The position numbers were made by a program, and so were the translations under genes. The notes under the pieces were generated by a model that searched no databases, was not told the DNA's origin, and saw only the letters and a list, made by a program, of their open reading frames with translations. Of a stretch of 17,342 nucleotides of DNA, positions 1 to 7,551 are shown in pieces. The stretch spans positions 1-17,342 of the forward strand of contig DATCDR010000117.1 of NCBI GenBank assembly GCA_036510575.1, written 5' to 3'. The stretch's first letter is position 1, and every line of letters begins with the position of its first letter. The stretch comes from DATCDR01 sp036510575 (lineage in GTDB: Bacteria > Actinomycetota > Acidimicrobiia > Acidimicrobiales > Bog-793).

Positions 1-460
1 TACTGACCGTCACATATCTGAGAACCGTCATCAACACTGCGACCGCCGCCACCTGCTCACTGACGAAGCATCGCGCCGCCAACTGACAAGGGATTCGCGA
101 AAGCCCTGGTCGTTTACTGACACGAAGTCGGTGCAGCGACATGCGATCCGAATGAACGTGGGTCTCGCGGGCAATGGTCGTTCACTCCGGGCGCTCGTTT
201 GGCGTCCCGTCTTCTCGTCGAGCGGTGGGCGAAGTCGATGATCTTCTCGCCGTCTGCGTCCGTAACCCCTGCCGGCGACGAATATCTCTTGGCGCCCGTC
301 GAGCCCTGCAGCTCAGCGGGTGACCGGTGCGCGTTCGGCGATATCTGCAATCCTGAAGGGAGGGCGAGGTGGGAGAGACGGTGCGAATCCAATCGGTGAT
401 CAGCCGGCGCGAGGGTAAGCGGGGCATGCGCACTATGGTCCGTTCAGGCCGCGGCTGTCG
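1..460. other. Stretch with no supportable gene
   Basis: Open frames exist on both strands here (for example minus 114-392 and 182-433, plus 199-399). None has a convincing Shine-Dalgarno site or a recognisable protein family, and their translations are rich in Arg, Ser and Pro as expected of GC-rich shadow frames. A minus-strand frame starting near position 31 could be the first codons of a gene leaving the window, but only about ten residues are visible. The promoter of the downstream molybdoenzyme gene probably lies here; I could not pick out a clear -35/-10 pair. Confidence 0.5.
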
Positions 461-1210
461 ATGACGTCGTTGGATTCGAAACGTCGCGACGCCCCGGCGA
501 AACTGCCGTATCTCTTGAGTCCACGGCGGGTCGGAAGGCGCGTCTTTCTTGCCATGGTCGCCCTCGGCGCGGCGGGCGTTGCCTTTGGATCACAGGTCCA
601 ACAGGTGGTCGGGAAGCTGGTCGGATCCGGTATCGGGGGCATTCTCCCTGGTGGAGATCGATTTCGGCTTTACACGATTACCGGCTCCTTTCCCGTTATT
701 CCCCGGTCGAAATACCGCTTGCGGGTGACCGGTCTGGTCGACCGTCCGCTCACCTTGACCGTGAACGATCTCGAGGCGATGCCGAGTACCAAGCTGATCA
801 AGGACTTCCAGTGCGTGACCGGTTGGCGGGTTCCAGAGGTTCACTGGGAGGGCGTGAAGCTCTCTGATGTGCTCGACGCGGCGGGTGTCAAAGCTGAGGC
901 GACGGGCCTCAATTTCGAGTCCTACGACGGCGCCGACTCCGAGAGTCTCACGCTCGACCAGGCAAGGCTTCCTGACGTGATCGTGGCGTTCCGCATGCTA
1001 GGTGCGCCGGTCACGACCGAGCATGGTGGTCCGGTGCGGCTCTACGTGGCGCCGATGTTCGGGTACAAGTCACTGAAGTGGCTGTCCGCGATCCGGGTAG
1101 TCGCGGTGCCGACTCCTGGATTCTGGGAGCTGAACGGCTACCCGGTAGATGGATGGATCGATGGCTCGACGTCACCGGCGGTAGGTGACAACAACACGAC
1201 TGCCGTTTGA
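461..1210 (+). CDS. Exported molybdopterin-dependent oxidoreductase (sulfite oxidase / MsrP-like fold)
   Basis: A 249-aa catalytic subunit predicted to carry the molybdenum cofactor and to act outside the membrane. A twin-arginine signal is visible near residues 23-45: Arg26-Arg27 in VGRRVFLA, followed by a hydrophobic run. The sulfite-oxidase-type domain fills residues 70-235. Its molybdenum-ligating cysteine is probably Cys118 (FQCVTGW). The family block HGGPVRLYVAP...GYKSLKWL lies around 188-207, and GFWELNGY...DGW at 220-232. The length suits the short bacterial MsrP/YedY-like group, which lacks a dimerisation domain. The stop overlaps the start of the cytochrome b gene, so the two are probably one redox complex passing electrons to or from the quinone pool. 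The substrate (sulfite, a sulfoxide or another) cannot be told from sequence. The start is the first ATG giving the Tat signal; no strong ribosome site precedes it. Confidence 0.88.
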   Translation: MTSLDSKRRDAPAKLPYLLSPRRVGRRVFLAMVALGAAGVAFGSQVQQVVGKLVGSGIGGILPGGDRFRLYTITGSFPVIPRSKYRLRVTGLVDRPLTLTVNDLEAMPSTKLIKDFQCVTGWRVPEVHWEGVKLSDVLDAAGVKAEATGLNFESYDGADSESLTLDQARLPDVIVAFRMLGAPVTTEHGGPVRLYVAPMFGYKSLKWLSAIRVVAVPTPGFWELNGYPVDGWIDGSTSPAVGDNNTTAV

Positions 1211-1911
1211 TGTCGGGTCCGTATTCAGAGTTACCCCGAGACGTTCCAGTAGCTACGATCGAAGTGAATGTGTCGTCACGCGTACTCCGATTCGACCGTG
1301 TCGAACGTGCAGCGCATTGGATGAATGCGCTGCTGTTTGGAGTTCTCATGGCAACGGCCCTCCCGCTGTACTTCGCTCAGGTGGAGAACATCGTTGGGCG
1401 TCGAGCGCTGATCGCGGAGATTCACGTCTGGTCCGGCGTGGCGTTGCCTATTCCACTCATCATCTCGCTGGCGGGTCCCTGGGGCGCACGATTTCGCCGT
1501 GACCTGCGGCGAGTGAACGTCTGGACTCGAGCGGAAATCCTCTGGCTCCGCTCAGTTGGCATGCAACGACTCGTCCGACCCGACAAGTTCAACCCGGGAC
1601 AGAAGCTCAACGCGATATTCACCGGTGGCGCGATCGTCGTCATGCTCGGGACCGGGTCGATTCTGAAGTGGTTCCGTTTCTTCCCTGTTGACTGGAGGAC
1701 CGGAGCGACCTTCGTCCATGACCTGTTGGCGGCCGGGATCTTCGTCGTCGTATTCGGTCATATCGCATTTGCCTTGACTCATCCCGACGCGCTTCGAGCG
1801 ATGTTTAAGGGTTGGGTGAGTGAGTCCTGGGCGAAGCGGCACGCGAGCGGGTGGCTCGCGGAGCTCGAGGAAGAAAAGGACGCGCCGTCGCTGCCTGCAT
1901 CGAGGCACTAG
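1210..1911 (+). CDS. Membrane cytochrome b subunit (formate dehydrogenase gamma / cytochrome b561 type)
   Basis: A 233-aa integral membrane protein with about four helices (near 37-57, 69-89, 135-152 and 168-190). Histidines placed to bind two b-type hemes are His36 (RAAHW), His72 (EIHVWSG), His170 (FVHDLL) and His184 (VFGHIAF). The segment KFNPGQKLNA after helix 2 matches the loop found in formate dehydrogenase gamma subunits. Its ATG overlaps the upstream stop by one base in TGATG, which implies translational coupling; a TTG three bases earlier is the alternative start. It probably anchors the Tat-exported molybdoenzyme and exchanges its electrons with quinone. The last 25 residues are charged and probably cytoplasmic. 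Confidence 0.87.
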   Translation: MSGPYSELPRDVPVATIEVNVSSRVLRFDRVERAAHWMNALLFGVLMATALPLYFAQVENIVGRRALIAEIHVWSGVALPIPLIISLAGPWGARFRRDLRRVNVWTRAEILWLRSVGMQRLVRPDKFNPGQKLNAIFTGGAIVVMLGTGSILKWFRFFPVDWRTGATFVHDLLAAGIFVVVFGHIAFALTHPDALRAMFKGWVSESWAKRHASGWLAELEEEKDAPSLPASRH

Positions 1912-1977
1912 GCGGAAGAAAGTTGGTTTGGCGGCCAGAAGGGGACCGAGGTGCTCGTTCGTCTTCCCATCGAAACG

Positions 1978-2012
1978 AAAGCGTCGCCGCCTATCCCACG
2001 CGGCGACGCTTT
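1978..2012. terminator. Bidirectional rho-independent terminator between convergent genes
   Basis: A perfect 13-bp inverted repeat (1978-1990 AAAGCGTCGCCGC paired with 2000-2012 GCGGCGACGCTTT) encloses a 9-nt loop. The AAA/TTT ends give a short T run on each strand. It lies 66 bp after the stop of the cytochrome b gene (+) and 40 bp after the stop of the small membrane-protein gene (-), so it can end both transcripts. Confidence 0.85.
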
Positions 2013-2051
2013 GCGAGCTACTTGGATGTCTCCGACAAAGTCGGCGTCAGC

Positions 2052-2216
2052 TCACCATCGATAGAAGTGATGCCTGCCCGCACCCTCGCCGCGTCCGAGC
2101 GCGAAGCCGATGATCCAGAGAACGAAAAAGACGACGGCGAGAAACCAAAGAACGTGAACGGCGAAGCCGAACCCGGCGAACAAGAAGACGATAAGTAGTG
2201 CCAATAGAAGAAGCAT
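2052..2216 (-). CDS. Small hydrophobic membrane protein (lmo0937 / DUF5670-like)
   Basis: A 54-aa gene shorter than common ORF cut-offs. The protein starts MLLLLALLIVFLF, has a second hydrophobic stretch (about residues 22-41, HVLWFLAVVFFVLWIIGF) and ends with a charged tail RGEGAGRHHFYRW. This two-hairpin layout with a final aromatic/Arg/Trp tail matches the short 'hydrophobic protein' family widespread in Actinomycetota, whose function is unknown; relatives are often stress-induced. AAAGGA lies six bases before the ATG, a good ribosome site; a GTG just before the ATG would be too close to it. It is convergent with the cytochrome b gene across a shared terminator and divergent from the DUF2630 gene. 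The family assignment is from memory of the sequence pattern. Confidence 0.82.
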   Translation of the reverse strand: MLLLLALLIVFLFAGFGFAVHVLWFLAVVFFVLWIIGFALGRGEGAGRHHFYRW

Positions 2217-2415
2217 CACGAATCCTTTTGATTGCTAGTAGTGACGATAAGGAATGCGCGCTTTGCGTCCGGATGCCTCTGCTATACCCGGACCTTCCCC
2301 GATTAATCGCGACCGATCGCATTTCGTTCGCGCCGCGCCGCATCGAGTTGCTGTGGTCGTTAGGGTTTGGCCTGTCAATCGCGTAACTAAGCGATGATGA
2401 GTTCGCGCGCGGCGA

Positions 2416-2425
2416 GTGACGTCAC
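2416..2425. promoter_or_regulatory. Palindrome upstream of the DUF2630 gene
   Basis: GTGACGTCAC is a perfect 10-bp palindrome ending 22 bp before the ATG of the DUF2630 gene. Its position suits an operator, but a palindrome this short can occur by chance in GC-rich DNA. Confidence 0.25.
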
Positions 2426-2447
2426 CGCCAGGTCGGAAGGGAGTTTC

Positions 2448-2681
2448 ATGGACGACCAGGAAGTTTTGAATCACATTCGGAGTCTTGTGGAAGAGGAGCA
2501 TTCGCTCCGATCAGGCGCCAGGCTCGACGAGGCAGGGCGTGAGCGGATGCGCGATCTCGAGGTGCAGCTCGACGAGTTCTGGGATCTCCTACGTCGACGT
2601 GAGGCTCGCGAGGAGTTCGGACAAGACCCGAATACGGAGAGCATTCAGTCAGAGTCGGTCGTGGAGAAATACCTGCAGTAG
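2448..2681 (+). CDS. DUF2630 family protein
   Basis: A 77-aa soluble, strongly charged helical protein. The start MDDQEVLNHIRSLVEEEH, the middle LEVQLDEFWDLLRRREAREE and the end VVEKYLQ match the DUF2630 pattern in full. The family is small, mostly actinobacterial and of unknown function. I chose the ATG at 2448 because AAGGGAG sits five bases upstream and the family begins at this methionine; an in-frame ATG at 2397 would add 17 unrelated residues. It diverges from the small hydrophobic protein gene with about 230 bp between them. Confidence 0.88.
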   Translation: MDDQEVLNHIRSLVEEEHSLRSGARLDEAGRERMRDLEVQLDEFWDLLRRREAREEFGQDPNTESIQSESVVEKYLQ

Positions 2682-2699
2682 TTCTCGCCGTTACGCGAC

Positions 2700-2984
2700 C
2701 TATGAGGCGAACTTCTCGGCTTGCGAAGGATGACTGGTGAACTGGGGCGCAGCGACACGGCCCGCGTGTGCCGCGGCGAGTCGTACTCCTGTTGCGGCAC
2801 TTTTGGTCGAGACGCAGGGTTGCCCACTTCGCGCCCCGCAGATCGGGCAGGCGTGACTCACCTCAGCGGTGTCGTGTCGGGGTCCGAAGTGGACCCGCTT
2901 GGTCGCGCTTAGGTTCTGTGATCGGTGCCCGAAGCCGGCAAATGCTCGGTTGCCGGAGTTCAATACCTCGCGGATGCTTGCCAT
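2700..2984 (-). CDS. Zinc-ribbon domain protein (CPxCG type)
   Basis: A 94-aa basic protein with Cys46, Cys49 (CPICG), Cys57 (GQPC) and His73 (AAHAGR). This is a CxxC-x7-C-x15-H pattern that could bind one zinc ion. The same arrangement occurs in small actinobacterial and phage-associated zinc-finger proteins thought to bind DNA or RNA. The first 40 residues are not recognised and contain several Arg, Lys and His. AAGGAG stands about eight bases before the ATG, a strong ribosome site that supports the gene being real. It converges on the DUF2630 gene with only 18 bp between stops. Function is unknown. Confidence 0.65.
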   Translation of the reverse strand: MASIREVLNSGNRAFAGFGHRSQNLSATKRVHFGPRHDTAEVSHACPICGARSGQPCVSTKSAATGVRLAAAHAGRVAAPQFTSHPSQAEKFAS

Positions 2985-3235
2985 GACCTTGCTCCTTCCT
3001 CGTCTTGTAGGCGCTAGTCCGCTTGCGCGTTAGCCGCCTCACCAATACCTACGGCATGATCGTCTTGGAATTGAGTGCTTCCTCTTCGAGCGCGCTTGGC
3101 TGGCGACGAGGCAATTGCGCGCGACGAGGGCGTAACTCGGCTCGGTTCAAGCTTCGATCGCGCTCCGCCGACAGACGCGCTTACTCGTGTCGCGATCGAC
3201 CTCGGCCAGGCGATCACGGCGAGTAGCGTTCTGTG

Positions 3236-3255
3236 CCGAGCACAGCTCTGCTCGG
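3236..3255. other. Small inverted repeat
   Basis: CCGAGCA at 3236-3242 pairs perfectly with TGCTCGG at 3249-3255 around a 6-nt loop. It lies about 120 bp before the TPP-enzyme start and could be an operator or leader hairpin. No T run follows, so it is not a classical terminator. Confidence 0.25.
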
Positions 3256-3320
3256 AGTCATCGTGCGACGTTCGACATCGGGGAAAGGGCGCTCGGCATG
3301 AGAGATCGGACAACTGGCGA

Positions 3321-3347
3321 GCGACGAGGGAGATTGCTACTCGTCGC
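3321..3347. other. Leader inverted repeat before the TPP enzyme
   Basis: GCGACGAG (3321-3328) and CTCGTCGC (3340-3347) form a perfect 8-bp stem with an 11-nt loop. It ends 30 bp before the chosen ATG. It could shape the 5' leader or serve as a repressor site; there is no T run. Confidence 0.3.
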
Positions 3348-3377
3348 CTTGATGCCGTCGTGCGGCGCTCTGGCGAG

Positions 3378-5030
3378 ATGACCTCTCGAACTGGCGGTGA
3401 AGTTGTAGTCCAAGCGCTCGAGGCCGCCGGGGTGCGTTACTGCTTCGGGGTCCCAGGTGAGAGTTTTCTCGGCGTTCTCGACGCTCTCCATGACTCGACG
3501 ATCACGTTCGTATCGACGAGGCATGAAGGCGGCGCATCGTTCATGGCGTCGGGCTATTCCAAGATCGCCGGGGAGATCGGCGTCTGTCTCGGCACTAGGG
3601 CGGTCGGCACGGCAAACCTGGCTATTGGGATTCACAACGCTCGGCAGGACTCGACGCCGATGATCGCGATAGCGGGCCAAGTCAACAGATCGTTCATTGG
3701 TCGCGAGGCCTTCCAAGAGATCGACCTCGTAGCCGCGATGCGACCGTTTACCAAATGGGCGGTCGAGATTCCGTCCGCAGACCTCGCCCCAGAGATCATG
3801 GCGAGGGCGGTGTTTCTTGCTACCTCTGGGCGACCGGGCCCGGTATTTGTCTCGGTGCCACAAGACGTCTGCGATGAGATGACCGAAGCGACGACCACTC
3901 CGATCCCACGGGCGACTGTGCCGAACCCAGATCCCGCCGCGGTGCAGGCGGTACTTGACGCACTCCTTGGCGCGCGGGCACCTCTGATCTTCGCCGGTGG
4001 TGGCCTCTTCAACTCAGCGGCTGGCTTCGAGCTGCTGACCGCGTTCGCCGAGGCCGCCGAGATCCCGGTGATCACGGGTTGGCGACACCATGATGCCTTC
4101 CCGAATGAGCATCGGCTGTTCCTCGGTTGCGCGAGTCTCGGAGCTGCCCCGGTCGTCTTCGAGCGTCTCGGAGAAGCCGACGCGATCTTGGTGCTCGGGA
4201 ACCGGATGCAAGAGAACGGCACCGACGGCTACAAGCTGCCGTCCCCGGCCGCGCGCCTATTCCAGGTAGATCTCGACACCGCAGTCATGGCAAGTCATCG
4301 TTCTCCCGAGCTCGCGATCCAAGCTGACGCAGGGACGATGCTTCGAGCGCTCACCGAGCAGCTTCCTCGAGCGACACCGCAGATCACCACTCGGCTCGAG
4401 AAGAACCGCCAAGATCGCGAGCGATTCGAGCTTGCAATCTCGATTCCGGACCCTGCCGCGTCCGGACGCGGTGTGCCGTATCAAGACGTGCTCCGTGCAC
4501 TTGGCCTCGTTGCCGGCCCGGAGACGATCATTGCCACCGACGCCGGCAATTTCTACGCCTGGATCTCTCGTTACCAGCAGTTTTCGCGACCACGCACCTA
4601 TGTGGGACCCGCTTCTGGCGCGATGGGCTACGGCCTCCCGGCCGCGATCGGAGCCAAACTCGCCGCGCCTGATTCACCGGTGATCTCGGTCTCTGGAGAC
4701 GGCGGAATCCTCATGACGATCGCCGAGCTCGAGACGGCGGTCCGTCACCAGGCGAACGTTGTGGCACTCGTTCTCGACAACTCTCGTCACGGCACGATCC
4801 GGATGCACCAAGAGCGCCAGCATCCAGGTCGCGTCATCGGAACTGAGCTCGGCTCGGTCGATCTCGCGAAAGTCGCGACGGGTCTCGGCGCTACCGGCTA
4901 CGTCGTCGCCGAGCCGGACGATCTCGAGCCGACGATACGAGCGGCTCTCGAATCCGGCACTCCCTCACTCGTCCAGGTTCTGATGGACCGCGAGCAGCTC
5001 TCGGTCGAGCGAAGGCTCGACGGCACGTGA
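3378..5030 (+). CDS. Thiamine-diphosphate enzyme of the acetolactate synthase / decarboxylase family
   Basis: A 550-aa cytoplasmic enzyme with the three-domain plan of the acetolactate synthase family. The N-terminal pyrimidine domain (about 5-170) has Glu28 in GVPGES, the residue that activates the cofactor. A middle domain spans about 185-330. The C-terminal pyrophosphate domain (about 365-540) carries the Mg-ThDP motif from GDGG at 440 to LDN at 466-468. The family includes acetolactate synthase catalytic subunits and several carboligases and decarboxylases of 2-oxo acids. No regulatory small subunit and no ilvC or ilvD lies nearby, so a role outside branched-chain amino acid synthesis is more likely. 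I start at ATG 3378, where family similarity begins (MTSRTGGEVVVQALEAAGV); the ribosome site is weak. A TetR remnant follows directly. Confidence 0.85.
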   Translation: MTSRTGGEVVVQALEAAGVRYCFGVPGESFLGVLDALHDSTITFVSTRHEGGASFMASGYSKIAGEIGVCLGTRAVGTANLAIGIHNARQDSTPMIAIAGQVNRSFIGREAFQEIDLVAAMRPFTKWAVEIPSADLAPEIMARAVFLATSGRPGPVFVSVPQDVCDEMTEATTTPIPRATVPNPDPAAVQAVLDALLGARAPLIFAGGGLFNSAAGFELLTAFAEAAEIPVITGWRHHDAFPNEHRLFLGCASLGAAPVVFERLGEADAILVLGNRMQENGTDGYKLPSPAARLFQVDLDTAVMASHRSPELAIQADAGTMLRALTEQLPRATPQITTRLEKNRQDRERFELAISIPDPAASGRGVPYQDVLRALGLVAGPETIIATDAGNFYAWISRYQQFSRPRTYVGPASGAMGYGLPAAIGAKLAAPDSPVISVSGDGGILMTIAELETAVRHQANVVALVLDNSRHGTIRMHQERQHPGRVIGTELGSVDLAKVATGLGATGYVVAEPDDLEPTIRAALESGTPSLVQVLMDREQLSVERRLDGT

Positions 5031-5042
5031 CCGGCAGAGTGA

Positions 5043-5471
5043 CCTCGACTCGGTCGAGGACTCCGCGATGTCGACGCCGGCCCGGCGAGCCTCGAGCAGT
5101 GGGCCAGTTTGCTCGATCAGTTCATCGATGCGGTCCTTGCCAATCGGAAGCCCTTCATGTTCCAGGCTCGAAACCAAAGTGCGCTCGAGATCATCTCGCG
5201 AAGCGAGCACCACATGGCCGAGCATCAAGACATGGAAGAGCAGCTGCGCCGATTTCTCAGCAGTCCGGCGATTCCGGTCAGCCCGCGGGTCCGGACGGCC
5301 TGTTCGATCGGAGCCGTGATGGGCTCACCGATGGAGAGCAAGGCCTTCGGAGACGTCGACGCTGAAGAGCTCGCGGGAGATGTCCGAGGCGCGGTGCGCG
5401 ACCTTCTCGGTATCGGTCGGGATCTACTTCGAAGTCGTGCCACTCGCCTGCGTCGCTTGGTGCTTCGTTGA
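5043..5471 (+). pseudogene. Headless TetR-family regulator remnant (ligand-binding domain only)
   Basis: An open frame of about 142 codons whose translation resembles the C-terminal half of a TetR repressor. It contains helices around ANRKPFMFQARNQSALE and SEHHMAEHQ, then the closing block RTACSIGAVMGSPM...DVDAEELAGDVRGAVRDLLG. The DNA-binding helix-turn-helix that normally takes the first 55-60 residues is absent: a stop lies at 5040-5042 and the DNA before it is the end of the TPP-enzyme gene. There is no good start; a TTG at 5109 without a clear ribosome site is the first possible. This looks like the 3' end of a regulator gene left after a deletion or rearrangement. A short translated ligand-binding protein is the alternative. 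Confidence 0.6.
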
Positions 5472-5554
5472 GTCGGGTCGGACTGTATAAATCGCGAGTA
5501 CCGCGAGCTCGGCGAACTTGGATTGCTTGTCAGTTGCTGTCGTTGGCTCGAGGT

Positions 5555-6733
5555 CTAGGCGGCGTCGCCGACCGGGAGCTCGACGAGGGTGCCGATCTTT
5601 GAGATCGCGCACGCCTCGGCGAACGGGACCGCAGGGCTGAAGAGAAAGCCTTGGCCGAGCTCCCATCCGAGGTCGATCAGGCACCGCGCCTGTTCTGGCC
5701 GCTCGATTCCCTCCGCGATGCCCGTCGCTCCCATCGTGGCTGCGAGGTGGAGAATCGACTCGACGAGCAGGATCGCACGCGGCACCGAGGGCAGGTCGGC
5801 CGTGAAGGACGTGTCGAGCTTGACGTGGTCGAATGGGAATCGGCGTAGGTAGGAAAGCGATGAGAACGCAGTACCGAAGTCATCGAGGGAGAGCCGGAAG
5901 CCGAGTGCCTTAAGCCTCCGAACGTTCTCCTCGATTTCGAATGACTCTCCGAGCATTGACGTCTCGGTAATTTCGATCACCACGGTCCTCGGGTCGACGC
6001 ATGTGGCTTCCAGCACTTCTTGAAACCCTTCTACGATGCCCGACGTCGATATGCCGACAGCAGAGACGTTGACGCTCATCCAAAGCGGTACGGAGGCCCG
6101 ACTGATCCGTTGAAACTCCCGGAGTGCAAGAGTTGCCTCCGTCGTCACGCGTCGTCCGATATCGGTGATGTAGCCGGTCGCCTCTGCGAACGGCAGGAAT
6201 CGTCCAGGCAGCAGTAGACCGCGCTCGGGATGCTGCCAGCGTACGAGTGCTTCAAAGCCGACGACTCGACGTCCGGCCAGCTCGAGAATCGGTTGGTAGT
6301 GGACGACCAACTCGTCAAGAGGAGGGAGTGCTTCGTACTCTTCTGCCCGCACGCTTTCACCTGCTGCGACGCGGCAGATCGCATCTCGAAGGTCGCTGCT
6401 TGCCCGGGTCTTTCGAATCCAAGCCTGGCATCCAGCGTCTATGGCGGCACTGTAGGAGCGAGGTTGGTCCGCGCCGGTGAGCATTATCACGGCTATCTCG
6501 GGGTGCCGCTTCTTTAGGAGTCTTGTCGCACAGGCTCCGTCGAGGTCTGGGAGGGAGTAGTCCATGACGACGACCTGAGGTCGCTCCTCGGCCGCGCGTT
6601 CGATTCCAGCGATTGCAGTCGTCTCAGTGCCGATCACTGAGATCAGCGGATCGTCGCTCAGGAGGCGCACGAGGCTTTCGACGAGGAGCTCGTGATCATC
6701 GACGAGCAGCACTCGGATAGGCGACGCCGTCAC
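5555..6733 (-). CDS. Response regulator with EAL domain (predicted cyclic di-GMP phosphodiesterase)
   Basis: A 392-aa two-domain protein. The receiver domain (about 5-125) has the acidic pair Asp12-Asp13, phospho-acceptor Asp58 (VVVMDYSLPD), Thr86 and Lys108. The EAL domain (about 138-380) has EALVRW at 161-166, Asn222 (VNVS), the EITE segment near 254-257, Asp284-Asp285 (DDFGT), Lys305 (VKLD), EGIE near 341-344 and Gln361 (QGFLFSP). The residues needed for metal binding and hydrolysis are thus present, so it probably linearises cyclic di-GMP under control of phosphorylation. The start is GTG with AGGA nine bases upstream. It lies 104 bp downstream of the NarL-type regulator on the same strand, probably in the same unit with the PAS-HisKA protein. 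Confidence 0.9.
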   Translation of the reverse strand: MTASPIRVLLVDDHELLVESLVRLLSDDPLISVIGTETTAIAGIERAAEERPQVVVMDYSLPDLDGACATRLLKKRHPEIAVIMLTGADQPRSYSAAIDAGCQAWIRKTRASSDLRDAICRVAAGESVRAEEYEALPPLDELVVHYQPILELAGRRVVGFEALVRWQHPERGLLLPGRFLPFAEATGYITDIGRRVTTEATLALREFQRISRASVPLWMSVNVSAVGISTSGIVEGFQEVLEATCVDPRTVVIEITETSMLGESFEIEENVRRLKALGFRLSLDDFGTAFSSLSYLRRFPFDHVKLDTSFTADLPSVPRAILLVESILHLAATMGATGIAEGIERPEQARCLIDLGWELGQGFLFSPAVPFAEACAISKIGTLVELPVGDAA

Positions 6734-6837
6734 TTCCCGTCATCCTCGCTGTGTGGCGGAATTAGCGTGAAAGGGAGCGCGTCGTACCCGATGCACAAGG
6801 CTGCGGACGGTTCTGTTTTGTTCTCGTATGTCACGTG

Positions 6838-7551
6838 TCAGCCGATGTCATCGAGCCCGAGAATTCCGAGGCGTGTAGCTGTCGCCACTGCGGCCAACTT
6901 CGAGTGCGCGTTGAGTTTCATCAAAATGTTCTGGACGTGATTGCGGATGGTGTGTACCGATACGAAGAGCTTGGCCGCAATCTCCTCGCTGGGCTCGCCT
7001 CTCGCGAGATGGCGGAGGACCTCGAGTTCTCGACCGGTCAGGCCGTCGCCGAGCGCCCCCTCTCGAATTCGCTCGATCACGCCGGCGAGGTCGTTCGCGC
7101 GGACGGCCAGCTCGCCTCGGAGCACCGCGCGAATTGAGGTGACAATATCGATGGCCGGGCGAGTCTTCGTCAAGAAGCCCGAGCACCCTGCCTCGATAGC
7201 TCGACCTAGAAGGTCGTCGCTGTCGCTGCCGGACATCATGAGGATCTTCGTATTCGGAAATCTCGCGAGAACGTCCCTGGTTGCCTGGTCGCCCTCGCCA
7301 TCGGGCAGGTGGTAATCCATCAGTAGGACTTCGGGCGACTCGTTCTCGACGAGCACCATTGCGTCGGCGAGCGTCGTAGCGGTGCCGACGAACTCAAAAT
7401 CCTTCTCGGCGGCGACGATCCGGGCGAAGCCCTCGGCGACCATCGAATGGTCCTCGACGATCGCGACCTTCGCCCTTGCCGGAGCTGCCGTCCCACTCGA
7501 GGTCGGCTCGAGCTCGTCCGTCGGAGACTTCACGACGCGGGTCGGCGTCAT
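6838..7551 (-). CDS. NarL/FixJ-family response regulator (REC + LuxR-type HTH)
   Basis: A 237-aa transcription factor. An unstructured lead of about 27 residues (Ser, Thr and Ala rich) precedes the receiver domain (28-145), which has Glu33-Asp34, phospho-acceptor Asp79 (LLMDYHLPDG), Ser107 in the switch position and Lys129 (FLTKT). The LuxR-type DNA-binding domain spans about 168-225, starting LTGRELEVL and including the recognition helix VSVHTIRNHVQNILMKL. Its ATG overlaps the stop of the upstream PAS-HisKA gene as ATGA, so the two are translationally coupled and are very likely a sensor-regulator pair. Targets are unknown; the inverted repeats upstream of the operon (8329-8342, 8517-8532) are candidate sites. 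Confidence 0.92.
   Translation of the reverse strand: MTPTRVVKSPTDELEPTSSGTAAPARAKVAIVEDHSMVAEGFARIVAAEKDFEFVGTATTLADAMVLVENESPEVLLMDYHLPDGEGDQATRDVLARFPNTKILMMSGSDSDDLLGRAIEAGCSGFLTKTRPAIDIVTSIRAVLRGELAVRANDLAGVIERIREGALGDGLTGRELEVLRHLARGEPSEEIAAKLFVSVHTIRNHVQNILMKLNAHSKLAAVATATRLGILGLDDIG

Larger units (their letters stand above)
2985..3377. other. Intergenic region before the TPP enzyme; two hairpins only
   Basis: The reading frame of the TPP enzyme stays open back to 3075, but the roughly 100 extra residues have no resemblance to the family and are treated as non-coding. A minus frame (3014-3313) starts with TTG, has no ribosome site and no recognisable domain. Two inverted repeats are present and are listed separately. 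The promoters of the divergent zinc-ribbon and TPP-enzyme genes should lie here. Confidence 0.5.

Noticed and set aside
1..31. Possible start of a leftward gene (about ten codons from an ATG near position 31)
   Set aside because: Too short to judge and no clear ribosome site.
361..400. tRNA-like T-arm resemblance (GGTGCGAATCC)
   Set aside because: No acceptor stem or anticodon arm can be built around it.
114..433. Overlapping minus-strand open frames (114-392 and 182-433)
   Set aside because: No ribosome site, no recognisable domain and composition typical of shadow frames in GC-rich DNA.
3014..3313. Minus-strand frame of about 99 codons upstream of the TPP enzyme
   Set aside because: TTG start without a ribosome site, and an Arg/Ser-rich translation with no family likeness.
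3075..3377. N-terminal extension of the TPP enzyme frame
   Set aside because: Family similarity begins at the ATG at 3378; the extra residues are not domain-like.
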